Shown: positions 19,448-27,827 of the stretch, one piece after another | Numbering within the stretch: position 1 is the stretch's first letter | How the letters are laid out: each line of letters opens with the position of its first letter | Source of the DNA: an uncultured archaeon | GTDB taxonomy: Archaea; Thermoproteota; Bathyarchaeia; Bathyarchaeales; DTEX01 | DNA: 41,702 nt | Assembly: GCA_938091805.1 (NCBI GenBank) | Contig: CALKGV010000028.1 | Coordinates: 1-41,702 of the forward strand | Direction: 5' to 3' | Notes under the pieces: model-generated | What the model was told of the DNA's origin: nothing | What the model saw: the letters and a program-made list of their open reading frames with translations, nothing else | Database searches by the model: none | Program-made: the position numbers and the translations under genes

Positions 19448-20410
19448 GTGAAGAGAATCGGTGTTGTAACAGCTGGCGGCGATGCTCCCGGAATGAACGC
19501 TGCTATACGCGCAGTTGTACGCTCAGCCGTTTATTATAATTTCGAAGTTGTGGGGATTGAGAGAGGATACGCTGGGCTCATCGAGGGAAGATTCCGCGTT
19601 CTAGATAGGCGTTCAGTAAGTGGAATAATAAATCTCGGCGGGACAATACTTAGAACCGTTAGATGTAAGGAAATCATGACTGATGGAGGGATAAACAAAG
19701 CCGCTGAATTTCTGAAGGGCATTAACGTCGAAGGGTTGGTGGCTATAGGCGGGGATGGAACATTTAGAGGCGCAAGCAGACTTTATGAGGCCAGCGGCAT
19801 ACCTATGATTGGCATTCCAGCAACGATTGATAATGATGTTTCCGGAACTGATACAACAATAGGTTTTGACACCGCCGTTAATGTTGCTCTAGACGCGATA
19901 GATAAGATAAGAGATACTGCGACGTCTCATGAAAGGATATTTGTCGTTGAAGTCATGGGCAGGCGGAGGGGTCTCCTGGCCCTAGAAGTTGGCTTAGCCG
20001 GCGGGGCCGAAATAATTCTCATTCCAGAAATAAAGATTAATTTAGACAAAATTTGTGAGAGAATAAAAAGAGATCGGGAAGAGGGAAAGATATCTGAAAT
20101 CATAGTGATGGCTGAAGGAGCTGGCGACAGCCGCTTAGTAACTGAGCATATAGCCAAGGAGACAGGATACGAAGTGAGGCTCACGGTTCTGGGACATATT
20201 CAGAGGGGTGGCACGCCGACTGCGCGCAGTCGGGTGCTCGCATGTCAATTTGGAAACAAGGCTGTTGAATTGCTGGCTACCGGCGAACATAAAAGAATGG
20301 TTGGCATAAGAGGGGAGAAAGTGGTATCAGTCGACCTAGATTACTCATGGAGAGAGGAAAAGAAAATTGATTTAGGGCGATATAGGCTTGCCGAGATTCT
20401 TTCACTGTAA
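19448..20410 (+). CDS. pfkA: 6-phosphofructokinase (PFK-A superfamily)
   Basis: GVVTAGGDAPGMNAAIRAVVR, AIGGDGTFRGA, TIDNDVSGTDTTIGFDTA, VEVMGRRRG, VLGHIQRGGTPTARSR; GTG start. Confidence 0.92.
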   Translation: MKRIGVVTAGGDAPGMNAAIRAVVRSAVYYNFEVVGIERGYAGLIEGRFRVLDRRSVSGIINLGGTILRTVRCKEIMTDGGINKAAEFLKGINVEGLVAIGGDGTFRGASRLYEASGIPMIGIPATIDNDVSGTDTTIGFDTAVNVALDAIDKIRDTATSHERIFVVEVMGRRRGLLALEVGLAGGAEIILIPEIKINLDKICERIKRDREEGKISEIIVMAEGAGDSRLVTEHIAKETGYEVRLTVLGHIQRGGTPTARSRVLACQFGNKAVELLATGEHKRMVGIRGEKVVSVDLDYSWREEKKIDLGRYRLAEILSL

Positions 20411-20441
20411 ATTCGCTTAAATAACGCATTATTTACTTAAG

Positions 20442-21533
20442 TTAAGTTATGAAGTTAGTTAATCCAGCCTCCCTAGCAAGTTCTATGGCGCGCTCCATCT
20501 CCTTAGGTGTTAATCTCCGACGTAGCTCCGGTATTTCATAAGCTCTCCATTCAGGCCTATACTGGAACATTACATTTGTTCTTGTACCTTTACCGAGATT
20601 TTTGCTTATCCACTCAAGAATATATTTTGTGCAGCATTCAAGATGATTGGGCAGAACTAGGACTCTTATTATAAGTTCACCATATCTACTACCATAAAGG
20701 TGATTTCTGACGCAGATATCCCAATAATTAGGCGCATCTGAGATCCTTTTCGCGCATTCGAAGGGACCATATTTAAAATCTAAGAGGTAAACATCGACGA
20801 AACCAGCTAGGATCTTAGCTGTTTCCTCGCTATAATATGAGTTGGAATTCCAGACAACTGGAACATTTATATTCACATGCTTAAATGTTTCAAGCCAATG
20901 CTCCAGCCATGGAGTAGGCTCACCGCCAACAAGATTGACGTTTCTACAGCCACTCTTGCGTAGGCGCTCAACCGACAAAGCTAAACGCCTAGGCGCATAA
21001 ACCTCACCCTTCTCGAACCACTGGGATATAGTCCAGTTCTGGCAGTGTAAGCATCTCATTGTGCACCCCATTGTAAATATTGTCCCAGATGGAACCAGCT
21101 CAGGCTCCTCGCCTATATGTTCAAACATTGAGGAGACTGTTATCTGGTTTCCACATTTGCAGTAGCCTAGCTCTCCCTTTAACCGGTTTACCCCACATCT
21201 CCTGTTGCAGAAGTGGCAGCGCTCCAAAATATTATTTGCAATTTTTATTTTGAGATCTAAATATGACTTTTCCGGAACACTTATATCTTCCAGGCTTCTT
21301 CTTCCAGAATCTATCTCGCCTTGAAGCCTATAAAATTCTTCAGTCAGCTTCTCATGCTCATCCCATAAGTCTTCAAGCATATCGGTCTCGTCGAATTCAG
21401 CTGGTACCCTCTTTGCAATCATAAATTTAGCTGGCTTCCTATCCATCATGACGGCGAAGTATCTTGATAGGCTGGCCCTAGCCCCCTCATCATATAATAC
21501 TTCAACAGCGTCTTTTCTGAGAATACGCCACAT
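20442..21533 (-). CDS. Radical SAM protein, pyruvate-formate-lyase-activating-enzyme-like
   Basis: GCTMRCLHCQNW cluster motif, NLVGGEPTPWLE, N-terminal CHFCNRRCGVNR...LGYCKCG. Confidence 0.85.
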   Translation of the reverse strand: MWRILRKDAVEVLYDEGARASLSRYFAVMMDRKPAKFMIAKRVPAEFDETDMLEDLWDEHEKLTEEFYRLQGEIDSGRRSLEDISVPEKSYLDLKIKIANNILERCHFCNRRCGVNRLKGELGYCKCGNQITVSSMFEHIGEEPELVPSGTIFTMGCTMRCLHCQNWTISQWFEKGEVYAPRRLALSVERLRKSGCRNVNLVGGEPTPWLEHWLETFKHVNINVPVVWNSNSYYSEETAKILAGFVDVYLLDFKYGPFECAKRISDAPNYWDICVRNHLYGSRYGELIIRVLVLPNHLECCTKYILEWISKNLGKGTRTNVMFQYRPEWRAYEIPELRRRLTPKEMERAIELAREAGLTNFIT

Positions 21534-21706
21534 AAACCATCAAGAAAAAATTGGGAAGGAGAGCCTATTAAAAATTTAGGAAAACTTTCTGCTGGGAATA
21601 TTTCCAATGGCTCTGAACATTAGAGCATTATCCCTCTCAAATTGTTGAATATGTTCACATAAACTTATATTGAACGAAAACGGAAAGAAAATCTGGGAGA
21701 GGAGAT

Positions 21707-22531
21707 GTGAATATGGTTATTAAAGTTGAAAGAGCAGCATGGCTTCTATCGCTGCTCCTAGTGTTATCTATCATATTATATGTGATCTACATCACTTTGC
21801 CTGTAAAGCGCCCTCTGATAAATGATACATTTTTCGTATCTGAGAACAAAGTTTTTCTCCCTTTGCCGCAGAAAGTCAGTAATTTAACGGTTGAGGAGGC
21901 AATACTGTTGAGGAGAAGCATTAGGGATTATACTGATGACCCCATAAGTATAGGCGGCCTTGCCATGATCCTTTGGTCCGCTTACGGCATAACTGACACT
22001 GAGCGAGGGTTTAGGGCTTCGCCTAGTGCGGGCGCCACATATCCCCTCGAAATATACATCGTGGTTGGGGAGAGAGGAGTCGCAATAAAGGATGGTTTTC
22101 TCGAGGCGGGAGTATACAAGTATGAGCCTCATAGCCACAGCCTATTACTGGTTAAGAAGGGCGATTACCGTAGTGAACTCATGAAGTCAGCTCTGGGGCA
22201 GGAATGGGTAGGTGAAGCACCTCTTACCATAATTGTTTGCGCCGTGTTTGAGAGAACTACAAAGATTTATGGGGAAAGAGGTCAGATCAGATACGTCCCC
22301 ATGGAAGCTGGGCATGCTGGCCAGAATATATATTTAATGGCTACGGCTCTTAATTATGGTGCTGTTGTTGTTGGAGCTTTCTATGATGATTTGGTGGCCA
22401 CTGTTGTTGGTGTTAAGCCGGAAGAAAAACCGCTATACATTATTCCCCTCGGTGTTCCGAGGGGACCGCATTACAAATCCTTTGAAGATTTAGGTAAATA
22501 TATAACATCTAGGAGGGGGTTAAACGGTTGA
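21707..22531 (+). CDS. SagB-type nitroreductase-family protein with N-terminal membrane anchor
   Basis: Hydrophobic N-terminus WLLSLLLVLSIILYVIYITL; LLRRSIRDYTDDPISIGGLAMILWSAYG, RASPSAGATYPLEIYIVV, MEAGHAGQNIYLMATAL. Confidence 0.85.
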   Translation: MNMVIKVERAAWLLSLLLVLSIILYVIYITLPVKRPLINDTFFVSENKVFLPLPQKVSNLTVEEAILLRRSIRDYTDDPISIGGLAMILWSAYGITDTERGFRASPSAGATYPLEIYIVVGERGVAIKDGFLEAGVYKYEPHSHSLLLVKKGDYRSELMKSALGQEWVGEAPLTIIVCAVFERTTKIYGERGQIRYVPMEAGHAGQNIYLMATALNYGAVVVGAFYDDLVATVVGVKPEEKPLYIIPLGVPRGPHYKSFEDLGKYITSRRGLNG

Positions 22532-22869
22532 TTAAGAGAGCTACCTTAGTGAAGTTAGCTATACTTATGGTTGAAGTTACATCTCCACCTTTACTTTTGC
22601 TTACCTCAATATATTTGCTAAGCGGCTATCAAATGTTAGTCCCCACTGTAAAGATCCTTCCTGAACCCAGAAGAATCCACACTGATAGCCTTTTAAGGCT
22701 TCTAACGATAATACTTGCATACATCCATACCCTGGGAGGTTCAATATTCATTATTGAAAGACGCATGAAAAAAGATGTTTTGAAAAAGTTAGTGGAGATC
22801 TTTGCAGTCGTTGCGGCAACAGCGCTTATTCTTCTCTTCTTAATGCTGGAAGCAGCATTTACAATTTGA
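22528..22869 (+). CDS. Small multi-helix membrane protein, translationally coupled to the nitroreductase
   Basis: TTG start overlapping the upstream stop (TTGA); hydrophobic helices with His in IHTDSLLRLLTIILAYIHTLGG. Confidence 0.6.
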   Translation: MIKRATLVKLAILMVEVTSPPLLLLTSIYLLSGYQMLVPTVKILPEPRRIHTDSLLRLLTIILAYIHTLGGSIFIIERRMKKDVLKKLVEIFAVVAATALILLFLMLEAAFTI

Positions 22870-22918
22870 AGGCATATTGAGAAGAGACTAAGGCTTTATG
22901 CTCCAAATGTCTTTTTAA

Positions 22919-24028
22919 TCAGATTATGGAATATGGGAACGATAGTCCTGTTCTGTGAAATCTTCCTTTAATGGCTATTTTATGTCCGCATTTTGGGCAT
23001 CGCATATCGCCGGTAATGTTCCATCTCATAACCTCGAAACCATATCTTTTTATAAGCAGCTCTTGACAGTTCGGGCAGTAGGTGTCCTCATATTTATGTC
23101 CTGGAACATTGCCTAAGTAAACATAGTTTAAGCCTGCTTCCCTTGTGCTTTCATAGGCTTTTTCTAAGGTTTTAATCTCAGTTGACGGTATGCTGGTCAA
23201 TTTGTAATCCGGGTGGAACCTTAAGAGATGAAATGGCGTATCCTCACCTAGATTATCTTTTATCCATGATGCCAGCTCCCTTATTTTCTCCATCGATTCG
23301 CCAATTTTTGGCACAACAAGATTCGTTATTTCGATGTGTATGCCATGCGTCCTCATTTCTTTTAAGGCTTCATATATGGGCTCAACGGAGGGAACCATAG
23401 AGAATTTCTTATAAAATTCCGGGTCGCCTCCACCTTTAAAGTCGACCGTTGCGGCGTCAAGATATGGAGCAATTGTTCTCACAGCCTCAGGAGTCATATA
23501 TCCATTTGTGACAAAAGTGTTAAATAAACCATGTTTATGGGCTTCTACGGCCGTATCATAAGCATACTCAAAGAAGATTGTTGGTTCAGTGTAAGTATAA
23601 CTTATGCCCTGGCAGCCATGTTCCAGCGTAGCCTTCACAACTTCCTCAGGCATGAAATCTTTACCAATAATATCTCTTTCTTGGCTTATGGCCCAATTAT
23701 CGCAGAATTGACATCTGAAGTTGCATCCGATTGTTGCTATGGACATGACAAGCGCTCCTGGATGAAAGTGTGATAGGGGTTTTTTACCTATTGGATCAAT
23801 ATTGGCTGCGCAAGCCTTAGCATAATTTAGCGAGTAGAGTCTTCCATCCTCATTCTTTCTTACGTTGCAGAAACCTATTCCGCCATTAGATATAACGCAT
23901 CTTCGAGCGCAAAGATTGCATCTGACTTTATTTCCTTGAATCTGTTCGTAAAGCATTGCTTCACGCTTAGACATTGTATGCTCATTCCTTCTACGATTTA
24001 TCCATAATAATTTAGGTTCAAAGCGCAA
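22919..24028 (-). CDS. amrS: AmmeMemoRadiSam-system radical SAM enzyme (AmrS-like)
   Basis: CNLCARRCVISNGGIGFCNVRKNEDG, KKPLSHFHPGALVMSIATIGCNFRCQFCDNWAISQ; probable start at the internal ATG near 23974 (MSKREAMLYEQ). Confidence 0.85.
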   Translation of the reverse strand: MRFEPKLLWINRRRNEHTMSKREAMLYEQIQGNKVRCNLCARRCVISNGGIGFCNVRKNEDGRLYSLNYAKACAANIDPIGKKPLSHFHPGALVMSIATIGCNFRCQFCDNWAISQERDIIGKDFMPEEVVKATLEHGCQGISYTYTEPTIFFEYAYDTAVEAHKHGLFNTFVTNGYMTPEAVRTIAPYLDAATVDFKGGGDPEFYKKFSMVPSVEPIYEALKEMRTHGIHIEITNLVVPKIGESMEKIRELASWIKDNLGEDTPFHLLRFHPDYKLTSIPSTEIKTLEKAYESTREAGLNYVYLGNVPGHKYEDTYCPNCQELLIKRYGFEVMRWNITGDMRCPKCGHKIAIKGRFHRTGLSFPYSII

Positions 24029-24457
24029 TTTAATAATTTCTGCTATGCGGCTTAATTCTTATTATTGATTGTTTTCGGTCTCTTCTCCATTTTCGGATTA
24101 TTCTCCGTCGAATTTATTGGTGGCTGAATTATCCCTCAGCCAGCGATAGCGTTGAGATTTCACCTAAAATCTAACATTTAAATGAAAATTGAGCCCAATA
24201 TTACAGGAAATATCTAGAAATGGAGCAGAAGAGAAAAAGAAGAGCGAAAGTTGAGTTTCACGCAGAAATTAAGCCAAAAAGCAATAATTTCCTAAAAATT
24301 TACTGGGCTTTTTATTCTCTGGAAATTTAATGGAGAATCGAATGTTAGCATAGCATTGTTTAAGGGGAAAAGAGATCCGATGAGTTCCCACGTAATCGGC
24401 AGTTTTCCTAGACTCTATAAGAAAATTAAAGAAAACTTAAACAGTTTAAAGATCCGT

Positions 24458-25501
24458 TCAATATTTGACGCCCAACTTAATTGTTTCCTCCGGTTTCTCG
24501 TCAAGCATCCTATATGCCTCGGCAGCCTCTTCAAAATTTACTATAGGTGATAGAATCCCATCAATTCTTAAACATTTTCGCCTAAAAAGTTCTATAACGG
24601 TCTCATAAATCCGCTTTCTATTCCAAAGAGGGTAATCCCTGTATGGTTCGCTTTCGATCCTTGCACCTGAAACCATTACCTGCCGATTAAAATGCCACTC
24701 TTCACCAAGATTTAAGCCCTTTGCCTCGCCATGATACCATGATACTGGCACTATTGTTCCACCGTATCTTGTTCCCCTAATGGCTTGATGTAGGGCCTCG
24801 TAGGAACCGCTTGTCTCTATAGATATGTCTACACCCTTCCATTCAGTTGCCCTTCTAATTTCCAGCCCAGCGTCGCATGTTCGGGGGTTGATCAGCATAT
24901 CTGCCCCGTATAATTCCGCTAGGTTCCGCCTTTTCTCAAATGGCTCAATGCCTATCATAGATATTGCGCCTGAGAGCTTAGCCATTTGAACAGTTATGAG
25001 CCCTATTGCACCCAGCCCGAATACCGCTACGGTATCGCCGAGCCTAACATGTCCCTCCCGAACAGCCATTAGAGCAACTGTGGCTGGATCAATGCATACG
25101 ATCTCTTCGTCGCTAAGCTCGCTTGGGGCAGGGTTAACTTCCTTCTCATTAACTGTATGCGTCTCTCTTATTGGCAGGTAACCGTAAACTCTATCGCCGA
25201 CTTTAAACCTTTTAACGCTCTCTCCAACCTCTACTACTATGCCAACGGTCATATTGCCAAGTTTTAGTGGAAAAGAAACAGTCCATCCCCTACGCGTTTC
25301 CCTCGGAAAGAAGAGACCGGTTTCGGGGTCAAATACCTTATCGGAGAAGGGAGATAATCCCCTATAGATTAAGAGTGCCGTTCCATGCTTCTCAGCTGAA
25401 AAACGGCTTTTAATACGTATCTGATCTTGCTTAAGAGGCGGCTCTTCGTAGTCGACTAGCACGGGTTTTCTTGGGGAGACCGCAACTAATTCTCTAGGCA
25501 T
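24458..25501 (-). CDS. Zinc-type alcohol/threonine dehydrogenase-like MDR protein
   Basis: GDTVAVFGLGAIGLITVQMAKLSGA Rossmann motif, MTVGIVVEVGESVKRFKVGDRVYG. Confidence 0.85.
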   Translation of the reverse strand: MPRELVAVSPRKPVLVDYEEPPLKQDQIRIKSRFSAEKHGTALLIYRGLSPFSDKVFDPETGLFFPRETRRGWTVSFPLKLGNMTVGIVVEVGESVKRFKVGDRVYGYLPIRETHTVNEKEVNPAPSELSDEEIVCIDPATVALMAVREGHVRLGDTVAVFGLGAIGLITVQMAKLSGAISMIGIEPFEKRRNLAELYGADMLINPRTCDAGLEIRRATEWKGVDISIETSGSYEALHQAIRGTRYGGTIVPVSWYHGEAKGLNLGEEWHFNRQVMVSGARIESEPYRDYPLWNRKRIYETVIELFRRKCLRIDGILSPIVNFEEAAEAYRMLDEKPEETIKLGVKY

Positions 25502-25532
25502 AAAAACACCAGCATTTTTAAGCAGTGAAGCC

Positions 25533-25811
25533 CTAATCTTTTATCCCTTCAAGTAAACTCATAACGTTCCAAAGCCTGACGCGGGTGTAAGGCGGCATAT
25601 TTGGATCTTGAAGTATTTCATCTATAACCGATATGGCGTTTGAAGCTCTAACCCCCAGAGTATACTGAGTTGATTGAAGCATATCCATGGCCTCCTTAGC
25701 CGTCCTCCTTATGTTTCTAGGGGTTGTATTGTCATCTGAGACTTGCCCAAGGATCGCTAGAGCCTGTTTTATCTTCTCCTCGTATTTCTGAATCTTCTTT
25801 TTACCGGCCAA
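25533..25811 (-). CDS. UPF0147 family protein
   Basis: ALAILGQVSDDNTTPRNIRRTAKEAMDMLQ...RASNAISVIDEILQDPNMPPYTRVRLWNVMSLLEGI. Confidence 0.9.
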   Translation of the reverse strand: MAGKKKIQKYEEKIKQALAILGQVSDDNTTPRNIRRTAKEAMDMLQSTQYTLGVRASNAISVIDEILQDPNMPPYTRVRLWNVMSLLEGIKD

Positions 25812-25955
25812 CCATCAACACCTCCTGGGTTGAAATATTTTTATCCGGCTTGACCAGGTTGATCTTATATTTAATCTTCAGTTCTAAAAATTATTATTTC
25901 TCCTTCGTCCTATTACGCTTTACGCTTAGAATAAACCTTGCCATTATTTTTAATG

Positions 25956-26924
25956 TTAGCTTGCTAAAAGAACTGCGCCGCTAGGCTCGTACATTCCCTT
26001 TATCACATAGCCAGTTAAATTCGCCAGTTTACATGCGAAATCCTCAACATCGCTCATATAGGGCATAGCCTCCCTAGATAGCCTCTTTCTGCTTTGACCA
26101 ACCCATTCATAAGCCTTAACTTCAACAAAATCAGGCTTAGCCCTCTTAACGATACTTGCGTAGCCTTTAATATTCGCAGTATTCCAACCTTTAATCACAG
26201 TAAACCTTAAGACTTTACGTGTTTCCAAACTTGGAAGCAATTCTAAAGTTTTATTAAGTTGCTCCCAAGCGTCTTTAACGAGCGGCCTAGCAACTTTCAT
26301 ATAGGTATTTTTGTCAGGCGCTGGAACACTGATATATAATTGAAAGGGCAGCACATTCATCCTTTCAAGCGCTTCCGGCATGGTTCCATTACTTACTAGA
26401 AATGTTATCATGCCTCTCTTTTCAGCCTCAACCACCAAATCTGATATTCTCGGATAAAGAGTTGGTTCACCGGTTAAACTCATCGTCATCATCGTAGGTT
26501 TCAAAGATTCCTCAAATTTCTTTTTGTCAACCCTTGGGTTACCCCTCCACCCTGAGAGAAGTTCTCTCCTTTTCTCAATGGCCTCATCTATAATATCAGA
26601 GGGCTCATCAAATTCCTCTAGGCTTAGCGGAAACTCTTTCCAATTAAGTCCCTCCCGGTCTCCCGAATGTATTCTCCAACAGTATAAACAGTGGCAGTTG
26701 CATCCAATATAGGGTGTCATCTGCATACATCTGTGACTTTTAACTGGCGGATACCAAAGTTCCTTGTAGCAAACCCTATTAGATCTTAAGCTTTCTTTAG
26801 TCCACCGGCATATTTTGACGGCGCTGTGAAGATGCTTACCGGCAAGCCTATAACCCTGCTTGTAATATAGGCTTCGTATCTCTGGCGGAAGCGAATAGGC
26901 AAGCGGACTCTCCATCATTGGCAC
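25956..26924 (-). CDS. taw1: 4-demethylwyosine synthase (TYW1/Taw1, radical SAM)
   Basis: MTPYIGCNCHCLYCWR cluster motif, MTMSLTGEPTLYPRISDLV, TFLVSNGTMPEAL. Confidence 0.9.
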   Translation of the reverse strand: MPMMESPLAYSLPPEIRSLYYKQGYRLAGKHLHSAVKICRWTKESLRSNRVCYKELWYPPVKSHRCMQMTPYIGCNCHCLYCWRIHSGDREGLNWKEFPLSLEEFDEPSDIIDEAIEKRRELLSGWRGNPRVDKKKFEESLKPTMMTMSLTGEPTLYPRISDLVVEAEKRGMITFLVSNGTMPEALERMNVLPFQLYISVPAPDKNTYMKVARPLVKDAWEQLNKTLELLPSLETRKVLRFTVIKGWNTANIKGYASIVKRAKPDFVEVKAYEWVGQSRKRLSREAMPYMSDVEDFACKLANLTGYVIKGMYEPSGAVLLAS

Positions 26925-27047
26925 CTTTTAAATGTAATCAGTTTAAAGCTAAGGAAAAAAAATTTAAAACAGTGATATAAAGTGTATTAGCAGCCTAGCA
27001 AAGCTGGCATCAATGGCATCAATATTAAGCTCCACGCGGGGTGTAAA

Positions 27048-27779
27048 ATGGAAAACTCAAAGAAGATTCTTATCGAACTCGTTAATGTCTATAAGGAATA
27101 TAGGGTCAGTGAGATATCAACTTTAGCCCTTAAAAATGTAAACTTTAAGGTTTACGAGGGCGATTTAGTTGCTATAATGGGGCCCTCAGGGTCTGGGAAG
27201 ACAACCCTACTTAACATGCTAGGGCTCCTCGATAGGCCAACAAGCGGCAAAATACTCTTCGAAGATAAAGATACTTCAAAATTAAGCGATAAGGAGCTCG
27301 CTTTATTAAGAAATATTAAGCTAGGTTTCGTTTTTCAAATATTTAATTTAGTTAATAGACTAACGGTTTTTGAGAATATAGAATTACCGTTGATTCCAAG
27401 AGCCGTTCCAAGAAGTTTAAGGGCTGAAATGGTTAAGGAGGCTCTGCTGAAAGCCGGAGGGGAACTCGAATGGTTAAAGAAAAAACCAAACCAGCTTTCA
27501 GGCGGACAGCAACAGAGAGTCGCCATAGCTAGAGCCATTGTGGGAAATCCGCCCATAGTATTGGCTGATGAGCCAACCGGAAATCTTGACAGAGCTTCTG
27601 CCAAAATAATTATTGAAACTTTCTTAAACTTGAACAGGAAAGGACATTCAGTAATAGTTGTGACCCATGATCCTGAAGTTGCAAACTGCATGAGGAATAT
27701 ATATGTAATAAGGGATGGAGCAATAATGGGAGCATACGAACCTAATCCAAGCGAGTCCCTTATTAGTAAGATGATGTAA
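27048..27779 (+). CDS. ABC transporter ATP-binding protein (LolD/MacB type)
   Basis: [50 protein letters not shown]. Confidence 0.93.
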   Translation: MENSKKILIELVNVYKEYRVSEISTLALKNVNFKVYEGDLVAIMGPSGSGKTTLLNMLGLLDRPTSGKILFEDKDTSKLSDKELALLRNIKLGFVFQIFNLVNRLTVFENIELPLIPRAVPRSLRAEMVKEALLKAGGELEWLKKKPNQLSGGQQQRVAIARAIVGNPPIVLADEPTGNLDRASAKIIIETFLNLNRKGHSVIVVTHDPEVANCMRNIYVIRDGAIMGAYEPNPSESLISKMM

Positions 27780-27827
27780 AATGATTTTTAGATTCATGAA
27801 ATAATAAAAATTTAAGGAGTCAACATC

